Shown here: positions 56,023 through 64,000 of the stretch, piece after piece
How the letters are laid out: every line of letters starts with the position of its first letter
Position numbering within the stretch: position 1 is the stretch's first letter
From: Aplectana chamaeleonis
Taxonomy: Eukaryota > Nematoda > Chromadorea > Rhabditida > Cosmocercidae
Direction of reading: 5' to 3'
Assembly (NCBI GenBank): GCA_029168955.1
Contig: JAPDOI010000296.1
Coordinates: 496,001 to 560,000 of the forward strand
DNA: 64,000 nt
The notes under the pieces: model-generated
Seen by the model: the letters and a program-made list of their open reading frames with translations, nothing else
Database searches by the model: none
Told to the model about the DNA's origin: nothing
Made by a program: the position numbers and the translations under genes

Positions 56023-59000
56023 GTGAATTTTATATTTAGAACTCGCAACTGAGAGTGTAGTCTTGCATCATTACAGATCTTAATGGGAGGTCGATCCGCT
56101 CGGGCTGGGGTGAAGGCGGGAGATTTGTTGGTCTCCGTAAACTCAATGCCGGTCTTCTCTTGCAAACAAGCACACGATCTGATTCAAAATGCACAGGGTC
56201 AGCTGAGACTAGGAATTGTCAGGTGCGGAGATGCTTCTGAGTTCTGAAAGGCTATGAAATTTTTCTGGCTTTTGACAAAACTGTGGGCTGGATTAAATGT
56301 TAATTCCCATGAAGGCTAAGGGGTATGGTATACTTTTGCCACACACGTTCGCGTCGCTCTGCACCGCCTGTTGCGAAGCTCCCGCCCTTCAGCCTGTCGC
56401 TGCCACGCAGCGCAGTGCGCTGTCGCACTTCGCTGCGTGGCAGCGACAGGCTTCGGCACATTTGCAGTATGCCGGCCTTCCGCGACGCGTCGCTGCTAGC
56501 GTATAACTGTTCCTACGACGACCGATGCCGTTGCTCCGATGGGGTCCCGCTGCGATTTGTGCTAGATTACATGCCTGTCTCTCATTACAGCGAAAAGCAG
56601 TATACCTCACCCCTGGGAGAGAGAAAAGCTCTTGGCTGCCTCGGCTGTTCTATCACGCCCTTTTTATTAGTTTGTTGCATGCCTCCAACCTCAACAGTCT
56701 CAGAAGTTGGGTACTTTGCAGGGCGAGCACCCATTCAGGTACAATTCCCCGCTGTGTGGCCATAAACAGCTATTGTTCCAGAAAGAGAAGGAAAGTAAGC
56801 ATTTCTCCCAAGTCCTGAGTCTGAATCTGAAAGCAGAGATAGCAGCTCTTTGAAGTGTGATGCGGTTCGCTAGGTCTTTTGAGTATTCGGATTGTGCAGG
56901 ATGTATATGAGACTGTTCGCAAGAGAATCGAGATCAAATGAGAGGTCGCCAGGGCTGGAAAAACCTAACATTTGCATTCGGAGCGAAAATTACACAAGAA
57001 ATTGTTCAGCTCAAAAGTTATGCTTCGTTGCCAAGACCACGAAAATCGCACTCATGCTGCGTTCATAGTGCGTGAGAACCCGCGCCCTTGCTGTTTCTCT
57101 GTGCTGGGCGCAGCTGGACGCTCGTCCACTTTCAGTCATCACCCCAACAAGACACGAATGCTCTTCTCACCTCCGTTGAGTGCAGAGCAGAAAGATTCAG
57201 AGTCGCAGCTAGAAGGCGGAGCGCATCCGGCTGACAGCGAGCCAGGATCTTAGGTAGTTGACTGCAGGGAAAAACGGTTGTTCCCTTTCTCATCGAATCG
57301 TCATAGCGTGAGACAACGAGCGCGAGAGGGCGAGAAAGGGCGTTAGCGAGCGTTAGACATTCTTTAGAGTTCGGGTTGGCGCTATGATTGAAGTCTCAGG
57401 GAGCTCGTGGCGCAGCCTGAATCGAAACCCACAGATAAGATCTAGTGGCGGCCTACGGCTATGAAGTTTTGAAAAAGGCCCCAGCAGCTAGCAGGAGATG
57501 GACGCTGCCTGAAAGCGCCTTAGGCCGTAGTTATACTACCCGCGACAGGCGCATCGGCGCACTGTTTACCATACATATCGACCGAAAATCGATATGCCTT
57601 TTATGCACTGTCGTGGTCGCCTGTCGCGAGTAGTATAACTCCGGCCTTACATAGCTGCATCTTTTTACCAGTGCATCATCAAAATGGAAGAGTGGAGAGC
57701 GATGCGCGCTAGAAATGTTCGTTGACTGTTTTAGAGACCATTGCCATAACAGTTAGTTCCTTTTATACTCGAAAGTGTAAATATTCTGAGAAGTTTTAGC
57801 GACAGAGTCTTCGTGCACTTCGAGGAGAACCCGAATAGATTCTTTTCAGAACTGCCCGATGCATCCAGCCGATTCTGAGCACTGAAAACTTAAACGCTGT
57901 CCCAACAATCAAACATATGTACTGCAGTTTCCGACCTGTATACCTATCTTCCTTGCATGTACTTAGCGGAAATTTCTGATGTTTCTCCCAAGAGAGAAAA
58001 ATACCAAAAGTTTTTCCCTGTGCGCTCTTTTGAGAAAAATTTAGAAGAACAACCTTACTTACGTTCACATTTTTCTGCAGTTGACGAGTGCTAATTATTA
58101 TCAAAGCAGACTATTTTCAGAAGTGGCGCTGTTGAATCATCACCAGCCAAACGCTTCTTCGACAATGTCAAGAGGTTTCCTTTTCTCTCTTACCCGGTGC
58201 CAACTTGATTATATTTTTCGTTTTCAGTTCTGCACAGAGTGTTCCGCAGAATCACACGGCCTATGGTGCTTTGAGAGGGACCCGACTTTATTTGGAGGGA
58301 GCGGCAGGATCTAATACTAAGGTCCATTCCACTACATGCTTTCCTTGCACAAATATGTGCTGTATCAGTGGAGCGTGTCCTTATCTAAAAAAGATGGATA
58401 AGAAGCTTTTTTTGAAGAACGGTGGACAAAGGCGAACTCCTTGGTGTTTTAGTTGAAACGGCGCTTCTTTGAAGAGCAAATCGCTAGAAACAGTGTAACC
58501 GACCGGCTGCTGCAACGCAAGATTCAATTGGGGATGACAACGCACAGTAAGTTGACAGAGTCGTTCTTTCACCGGCACTCCAACGCACACCGTGTGGGAA
58601 ACAAATGCTTGATTTGTCCAACGCCAGGACTCCTCTATAATGGGGGTCTCCTTACCTCATTACGCCTCAATGTGCTTCCGCACCCAATAGTGATCATCCT
58701 AATCTCAGGAAATTTTCGGTAACCCGTTGCTTTCCTGTTGATTCTGTTTGGGTGTGTATGTGACCATAAATGAGGACTCGTTTGGAGTATTGCATTATTG
58801 AAATGGAATATTGATACTGGATGGTAGTTCTGCAGATGGAGCTCCAAGTGAAAGCACTGCTGGCTATGACAGCGTTGAAGCGGATTTTGCTGGTGGACTC
58901 AGCAATACGGCCAGCTCGCGGACTTCGCCAAGGTGAGCTCTTGTTTCGAACCTGGAATGATCGATGTTGATTGAGTGGGATGTGAGAGGTAAGAAGTGGG

Positions 59001-62000
59001 GAAAATTCGCGTACCAGGGTTGTGCGTTATAACGTTAACGTATTAACGCGCAACCCTGGTGGGTTAGCGCGGTTTTTTATGAAATTAACGATTGACGCTT
59101 AACGAAAAAATATTTTCCAATAACGCACGCCCCTGTTGGGTACTGAACGAGATCACTAATAGTAAGGCGCTTTGCTCAAAAAATGAAAGTAAGTTTCTTT
59201 AAAGGCAAGGTCCGGTCAAATTTTGACACTACCGAAATTTGGGTTAAATAGATTGGGCTGGCCTAGCTGAACATCGTCTGAACGTTTCACGAACTCTGAG
59301 TCCTTAGTTCTGGAGAAAACAGCCTCAAAGTCAGGGATTACGGTATATACAGCATGATGATCATGGCTGGAATGACCGATATCAACACTGCAGTTTTGAA
59401 GAATGCGTGGACGACCGCTAAAATATGGACGATGGTCACACTTTTCTGACTTTTCTGACACAGCGGTTGACGGAAGCTGCTGGAATAACTTGAAGAAGAC
59501 CGGTTTGTACGCAGTTTTCGCATGTTCCTTGGGACTACCTGTAGCAAGTGCACCGATTCAGCGGGAAATCTCAAAATCGAAATTCTGCCCGGACCCTGCC
59601 TTTAAGGCTTTAGCAAACTTAGCAATCGTGTTGTAATGAATTGCATGCGCATCGATCACCGATTGCTATAAAGAAATAGCAAGTCATATCAGGTCTACTG
59701 ATACTCAGATACAGAGAGTATATTTCCCGCGGTACCACTAGCCGACGTCCCGTAACCCCTCCTGCGGACGGTCAATAGATCGGTCGCGGGCAGTCGGCAG
59801 CGCCGTTTCGTTGACTGCCCGTACACGGTGAACAAGCACTCTGCGGCCCCTCTGCCACTGCCTTACGGCTAATCTGATAACTGGCAGAAGACAATCCAAA
59901 AGCAGTGTGCGGCACATTTAAAAATCGCGCTTCAAGTAAAGGTATGTTTGGACAAAATTTCAAAAAATCCGCTTTTGGGGACTCTATCTTGTACTGCTCT
60001 TGGCAAGTAAGAAGTGAGATTACACAGTGATGCTTGCTACACTCACTTGCCCTTGCCGTCTTTTCACCCGCAGATGCCAGCAACGGACAGTGGTTCACCT
60101 GCCCAAAACCAGCGTCGCACATAGCGAGGGTTTTGAAAAGAGTGTCAACACAGTGTTCTCTGCACGGCAATCGTTCACTGGCTCCACTCTAGTGGGTGGT
60201 GCAATGGCGCTACCAAAGTGGGAATCGATGAGTGAGTGTTCGATGACCCCCAGGAATAGCCGACTGGCCGCCGACACTCCGCGGGAAGACGGGAAAGCCT
60301 CTCTCTCTCTCCGCGGGAAGTGGGGCGCTGTGCCACGCCCACGAAATTGGGGCCGCGCGAAGTTGACTAGTCCGACTTGGTCGCCGAGAAGTGGGCTGTT
60401 TTTATCTGAGTAGCACTCGGAGATCAATACATACTCGACTCATTACATACCGTAATCGGCGGCGAATTTGTATTTTTTCCATAAATTTTGAAGAAAAAAC
60501 ACCGGAAACGTTGAGAAACGGTGATTCCCCCCACACATATTATCAATACACCAAAAATCGTTGCAGTAGATACACGCATGAATAACAAGAAAAAGTGAAA
60601 ATTACAAAAAAATTAATAACAAAGGAAAATTCAGAGGATTTTTCCTTGTTATTCTTGCGTGTACATATATGTTTAAGACTTCAGGCATATTAATAATGTT
60701 TTTGTGTAGGGGAAAACTCACCGTTTTTCAACCTTGCCGATGATTTCTTCTAAATTCGGTAAAAAAATACAAATTTGCCGTCGAATTTGGCGCGACGCCC
60801 GCAACGTACAGTATGTCTAAAGGCAGTGTTCACGATAAATCTCCTTTTTGAGTTTTCAGTGTGAAATACTACGCTGGCAGACGCTGGAGGGGATAGGATC
60901 GACGAAAGCATCGAAAACGGGCCAGCAATTGATAAAAACGACACCGAAGTGAAGATTTCGTTATCCCAGTACGCCTGCCCGTACCCCTCTCCGCCCTCTT
61001 CTGACGAGCTTGTGGCGCCACGCACGTTTTCGATGGCAAATATCCAAGAAATTTCTCGTCTACGCCCTGAACATTAGAAACCGCTATTTAAACCTACTGT
61101 GAGCGCTTTTCTTCGCGATATTCATCGTGAACTCTGCCTTTAATGGAACTACTCAGCCGCACAACCGCCATTCCCCGTTGCCATGAACTGCATAATCGAC
61201 TGATTAATTGATCTGTTCTTACTACGGGGCGGCTAGTTCCACTGTGTGGGTTTCACCCTAAGCCCACGTTTGTTCGAAATATCAGAGCTAAAACATACAT
61301 GAATGAACAAAGTCTTACTCATTCATACTAAATAGGCGAGTCAAAATTATCCCATGAAGTTATTTAGATGAGAAACGTTTTAGAGCGTGCGCCGTGTATC
61401 ATAGCTAACTTTCGCCTGGGATAAAGTCTCCAGCTGGAACATCTGGAGATGGGGCATGGTTGAATAGCACGACGGAGCGATCGTAAAACATCCTGGCTGA
61501 TTAACATGTGTTCACATAACTACATAGTTCAGTCCACTGTCAAGGGGAATTCCTGATGACTCATTAAGGCTCCTGGCAAGAGATTAGATCACCTGTTAAG
61601 TGCGAATGTTGAACGCAGTCTAATTCATCACCAAATGCTACCCGCAGGCCGCTTCTGAAACGATCTCTTTTATATGAAGTTAGAGAAATAGACCACGTCT
61701 TTCAGAAAATCAAACCTACAGTTCACCCATAACACTTTTCTGTCAGCAGACAACCATTAAAAGAATTACAGAGAGTCCGTGCGAAACAAGATAATTTTCA
61801 ATCAAAAGCCCACGGATTTCGCGTACATGAGGAGGGTCACGGGCTCTGTCAAAGCCTAATGCGCCAATCATCAGCGGACGCCGGCTAACCGCCAACCAGC
61901 GGCCGATAGCTGACCAAAGAAATGCTTATTTTTGCCAACTCTCCGTCATGCACAAGTTTTTGAGTCAAGGACTAAAGTTGAGGAGAGCCAGGTAGGTGGA

Positions 62001-62119
62001 GATGACAGTGTTGGACAGCACAAGGAGACAGACGATAGTTCAGACACTGGAGTGCATTTTCCTGACAGAAAACATGAAAAATTAAGTCGCACAGAAAAGA
62101 CATCCTTTTTTTCCTGCAA
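55939..62119 (+). CDS. PDZ-domain gene, at least seven exons (gene-level entry)
   Basis: Proposed exons: 55939-56022, 56077-56222, 57010-57067, 58081-58166, 58228-58321, 58453-58546, 58836-58932, 60074-60231 and, weakly, 61957-62119. Reading phase agrees across every junction listed. The protein starts with a PDZ domain of the ALP/Enigma, ZASP and synaptopodin-2 type, which in known proteins binds actin-associated partners such as alpha-actinin at muscle Z-discs or dense bodies. The rest is Ser/Thr/Gln-rich and probably disordered, with a basic helix-like segment (LKRRFFEEQIARN). No LIM domain was found in the window. An in-frame TAA directly before the ATG fixes the start; ttctttctgcag at 55832 could be a trans-splice or UTR acceptor. 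Two exons can read through to stops, predicting short isoforms. Where the gene ends is uncertain. Confidence 0.75.
56077..56222 (+). CDS. PDZ gene exon 2
   Basis: After a 54-bp intron ending ttacag: ILMGGRSARAGVKAGDLLVS, then VNSMPV and QAHDLIQNAQGQLRLGIV. These are the GxxA..AGLxxGDxxxxVNG, A..LI and LxL..V core of a PDZ domain. Ends AG before GTGCGG, phase 2. Reading through would add RCGDASEF and a stop. Confidence 0.88.
56315..56470. mobile_element. GCGACAG-type foldback in PDZ gene intron
   Basis: CTGTCGCTGCCACGCAGCG and CGCTGCGTGGCAGCGACAG form a near-perfect hairpin at 56394-56451. The outer sequence GTATACTTTTGCCACACACG resembles 43990. Confidence 0.65.
57010..57253 (+). CDS. PDZ gene exon 3, with possible read-through terminal form
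   Basis: Acceptor gaaattgttcag, phase compatible with exon 2 (AG+C gives Ser): SSKVMLRCQDHENRTHAAFI. An internal donor at 57068 (GTGCGTGAG) gives the 58-base form that joins exon 4 in phase 0. Without it the frame stays open for another 61 codons (ending GGAHPADSEPGS) to TAG at 57251-57253, an alternative C-terminus. Which form is used cannot be decided here. Confidence 0.55.
57518..57652. mobile_element. Foldback MITE in PDZ gene intron
   Basis: AGGCCGTAGTTATACTACCC and GAGTAGTATAACTCCGGCCT are inverted ends, next inward CGCGACAGGCG / CGCCTGTCGCG. The central ATCGATAT core is shared with 43985-44290. Confidence 0.75.
58081..58166 (+). CDS. PDZ gene exon 4
   Basis: Acceptor cattttctgcag. 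LTSANYYQSRLFSEVALLNH then HQPNASST. The donor is inferred as ATgtcaag at 58167, the only site giving a phase that keeps exon 5 open; the alternative AGAGgtttcc at 58175 leads to a stop in exon 5. The weak donor is the main doubt. Confidence 0.55.
58228..58321 (+). CDS. PDZ gene exon 5
   Basis: Strong acceptor ttttcgttttcag. SAQSVPQNHTAYGALRGTRL then YLEGAAGSNTK, ending AAG before GTCCAT, phase 0. Confidence 0.65.
58453..58546 (+). CDS. PDZ gene exon 6
   Basis: Acceptor ggtgttttag. LKRRFFEEQIARNSVTDRLL then QRKIQLGMTTH, a basic, helix-prone stretch. Consensus donor GTAAGT at 58547, phase 1. Confidence 0.7.
58836..58932 (+). CDS. PDZ gene exon 7
   Basis: Acceptor gtagttctgcag. One codon split with exon 6 (A+AT gives Asn), then GAPSESTAGYDSVEADFAGG and LSNTASSRTSP, low-complexity acidic/serine-rich. 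Donor GTGAGC, phase 2. Confidence 0.72.
59013..59140. mobile_element. GTTAACG-repeat MITE in PDZ gene intron
   Basis: Starts ACCAGGGTTGTGCGTTATAA; right end CGCACGCCCCTG. The first 48 bases (59013-59060) are a near-perfect palindrome not present in the copies at 13549 and 25740. Confidence 0.6.
59199..59605. mobile_element. TTAA MITE in PDZ gene intron
   Basis: Ends TTAAAGGCAAGGTCCGGTCA and GCCCGGACCCTGCCTTTAA. Lies in the 1.1-kb intron between exons 7 and 8. Its open frames mirror each other. Confidence 0.75.
60074..60413 (+). CDS. PDZ gene exon 8, with possible terminal form
   Basis: Acceptor ttttcacccgcag. The phase fits exon 7 (AG+A gives Arg): CQQRTVVHLPKTSVAHSEGF, then SVNTVFSARQSFTGSTLVGG and ALPKWESM. 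A consensus donor GTGAGTG at 60232 ends the internal form (158 bases, phase 1). Read-through continues open to TAG at 60411-60413 (ending SGLFLSE), a possible alternative end. Confidence 0.65.
60430..60815. other. Intronic region with A/T-rich inverted motif
   Basis: Near 60455-60480 CGTAATCGGCGGCGAATTTG and near 60772-60787 CAAATTTGCCGTCGAATTTG look inverted around 60620, with AAAATTCAGAGGATTTTTCC at the centre. Probably a long decayed foldback element. Confidence 0.4.
60817..61143. mobile_element. TTAA MITE, family B-like, in or after PDZ gene
   Basis: Ends CTAAAGGCAGTGTTCACGAT and ATCGTGAACTCTGCCTTTAA. About 325 bp, no coding content. Confidence 0.75.
61957..62119 (+). CDS. Possible PDZ gene exon 9
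   Basis: With acceptor gtcatgcacaag the phase fits exon 8 (A+TT gives Ile): FESRTKVEESQVGGDDSVGQ, then HKETDDSSDTGVHFPDRKHE and KLSRTEK. The acidic, polar composition matches exon 7. The acceptor lacks a pyrimidine tract, and the donor (AAgtatcg at 62120) is a guess. tttccattttcttcag at 62310 looks like the next acceptor. Confidence 0.4.
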
Positions 62120-62449
62120 GTATCGTCTTTGGAATGTGTTCACTGATTTTTCTCTGCTTTTCTTGTTCTTCGTTTGCCTCGAAAAAATTGCTGATTTATA
62201 GGAAAAGGGCAGTTGGCAATTTATTGATTGCGATTTCTTTGCAAGAAGAGAAACTCTTTGAACGCTGCTGCGAAAAAAGCATCTTTCTTCTACTTTTTTC
62301 CATTTTCTTCAGGCTTTTCCTCTAGCCATATATTAGTCAACTCCGGCATCATTCTGAGCAACGTTCGCTTCAGGAGAGTTCGTAATTATTTGAATTGTTA
62401 TGCATGCCTCATTACTCGCCCGTCCCGCAGCGTGTGATGAGAGACGAAT

Positions 62450-62685
62450 GAACCGCTGAGCAGCTGTTCTGATCGAATGCCAGATCGGCCTCAACCAGTG
62501 TTTACACTCGACAAAAAGAAAGGGCGTCGAAACCTGACGCTAGTCATTCGCTCAAAAATCTCTAATCCTTCGTAATCCTTTTAATGGCTATCACAGTTGA
62601 TTTGATATGCTAACGCATTTCTGTTTATCGTTCCGTGCGGTTTCCTATCATCGTACCTCTCATTCTTATAGCGCCGCAGACATCT
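62450..62685. other. Region without recognised feature
   Basis: No exon or repeat recognised. Confidence 0.3.
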
Positions 62686-62829
62686 GTAATTAGCCGTTAT
62701 GCCTTGTTTTTCAGAGTATTTCCCGCAAATTCCAGGTTTTTTCACTTATTTTTACTTTTGTTATAACCAAATTTACATTCTCATGATGAGAGCTCAAAAA
62801 TCGGTTTTATCGTGAACCCTGCCTTTTAG
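62686..62829. mobile_element. Right end of a TTAA MITE
   Basis: TAATTAGCCGTTATGCCTTG through ATCGTGAACCCTGCCTTTTA. Same terminal segment as 34240-34389. Confidence 0.65.
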
Positions 62830-63170
62830 TTTTTTTTTCGGTTTTTCGGGTGATCACTGTAGGTCACGGTAGGTACAGCTCCATTTTTTCGTAGTACCTA
62901 CCATATTCGTCCGGAAATGGATCTCATATTCATGTTAGGCACCACCGAAAAACCCCTTTGACAAAACTTGATGCGTAGCAAGGTTTTTCCGTTTTTTCGG
63001 GACTCACACTTTCAGATGTCCAGATTCAGAGGCGACTAGCTCATAATTTCAACTACTACGGTGCGCTGCATAATACCTACTAGCGAGGCCTAGCGAAGTT
63101 TTCGCTCACAGAAACTTTTGCGTGAGCCAACTACCTGAGACGGATTAGTTTGTTAGAACGGTGGTGACTG

Positions 63171-63296
63171 ACTTCCGTCTACCCGAAAGTTGCTGTACGT
63201 ATGGACTCTCCTGAGCAGAGCAGGGTGCCGTACATTTACAGCAGGCCGTGGGGTATCAAAATGTGGGATCATAAAGCAAAACATGAGAAGCCAGCA
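63171..63296 (+). CDS. Possible exon, protein not recognised
   Basis: Open, coding-biased frame: VAVRMDSPEQSRVPYIYSRP then WGIKMWDHKAKHEKPA, ending before a GTAAAT donor at 63297 (phase 0). The acceptor is unclear (gaaag or earlier). It could be a late exon of the PDZ gene or the start of a neighbouring gene beginning at the ATG at 63201. Confidence 0.35.
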
Positions 63297-63825
63297 GTAA
63301 ATCGTCGGTCGCTACCGGCACAAAGTTCACAACCCTTCTGTACTTCCTTCCCTTATGTCGCTACCCACTGCCCTTTCTTCCAATTTGCAAAGTTCACAAG
63401 CGATTATTCTCGCTTTACCGTCTCTATCATGATAAGGAAAAACGCATTCTCATATTATATGATGTTTCCCTAGTAGACCAACATCATGCCCTTGTTCTCA
63501 ATGAATGAAATTAGTAGGTGGTTGTTTATGTTTTTGTGGTGCAGATTTTGATAAGCTCAGACTTGCAACATATATAAAACTGGTTTTTGGAAGTTAGGGA
63601 TTCGAAATGACTGAGCGGTTGCAATGAGTGGCGAACAGAGAAGGTGCGGAAGTGGAGCTGCTGTTTGTATCCTAAAACTGGCAAAAAAATGTCGCAGGAG
63701 TTCTGCGTCAATCTCAAAACGCGTCGCACGCTTCTCAAGATTGATGTTTTCCTATCTATTTCTTCTCCTAAAAAAGGTTAAGATTTAGCATTAAAAAATT
63801 GAAAAACCTTTTTCCAAATTCTACA

Positions 63826-64000
63826 CTCTTGGTGACGTCCTGCACACCCCACTGCACTCCTGCTAACTTTTGACGCCCTGCACACTCCAACTCCTTGGGA
63901 CCTGCGCACTCTCTATGACGTCCTGCACACTCCCGTTAGGGTTCTTCACACTTTCTATGACGCCCTGCACGCTACCATTTGGGTCCTGCACACTTTCTAT
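63826..64000 (+). repeat. Degenerate minisatellite at window end
   Basis: Repeated TATGACGTCCTGCACACTCC / GGGTCCTGCACACTTTCTAT units with a spacing of about 30 and 60 bp, continuing past the window edge. Confidence 0.75.

Noticed and set aside
58081..58174. Donor AGAGgtttcc for PDZ gene exon 4
   Set aside because: It leaves phase 1, which produces a TGA within exon 5. The upstream ATgtcaag keeps the frame, though it is a weaker donor.

Overview
The window reads as nuclear DNA of a small-genome metazoan, most probably a nematode. The one well-supported gene has several small, phase-consistent introns (the shortest 54 bp) with tttcag-type acceptors. Mariner, hAT-like and TTAA-target elements are common, and palindromic TTAA elements of this kind remind me of Caenorhabditis repeat families (from memory, not searched). 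No bacterial, organellar or viral gene was recognised, and I cannot name the species.

The sequence is dominated by repeats. 1-14 kb is a mosaic of TTAA-flanked terminal-inverted-repeat elements, foldback elements and TCGA-rich tracts, with two doubtful minus-strand terminal exons (3483-3613 and 12851-12925). 14.66-18.23 kb is a minisatellite of about 42 bp per unit; nearly every unit carries the CREB/ATF palindrome TGACGTCA. 18.22-21.63 kb is a higher-order array of about 14 units of roughly 250 bp, in which a 200-bp inverted-repeat element sits inside the minisatellite unit and the pair has been amplified. Two plain units follow to 21.72 kb.

22-35 kb holds a small two-exon candidate gene (22142-22479), a near-perfect 190-bp inverted repeat, more elements, and a 1.2-1.4 kb inverted duplication (31175-32403 against 34388-35773) carrying two dead mariner transposase copies that share premature stops. 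35-55 kb holds 350-bp and 120-bp tandem repeats, two copies of one TTAA element each interrupted at the same TTAA by a different element, a complete non-autonomous hAT-like element with an 8-bp target duplication, and two copies of a 630-650 bp inverted-repeat transposon.

55.9-62.1 kb contains the only confidently coding locus: a plus-strand gene starting at 55939 whose first two exons encode an N-terminal PDZ domain of ALP/Enigma-ZASP type. At least five further exons follow in compatible reading phase, and several introns are loaded with mobile elements. A possible exon lies at 63171-63296 and a degenerate minisatellite closes the window.

Most long open frames in the window are by-products of tandem or palindromic repeats and are not annotated as genes.
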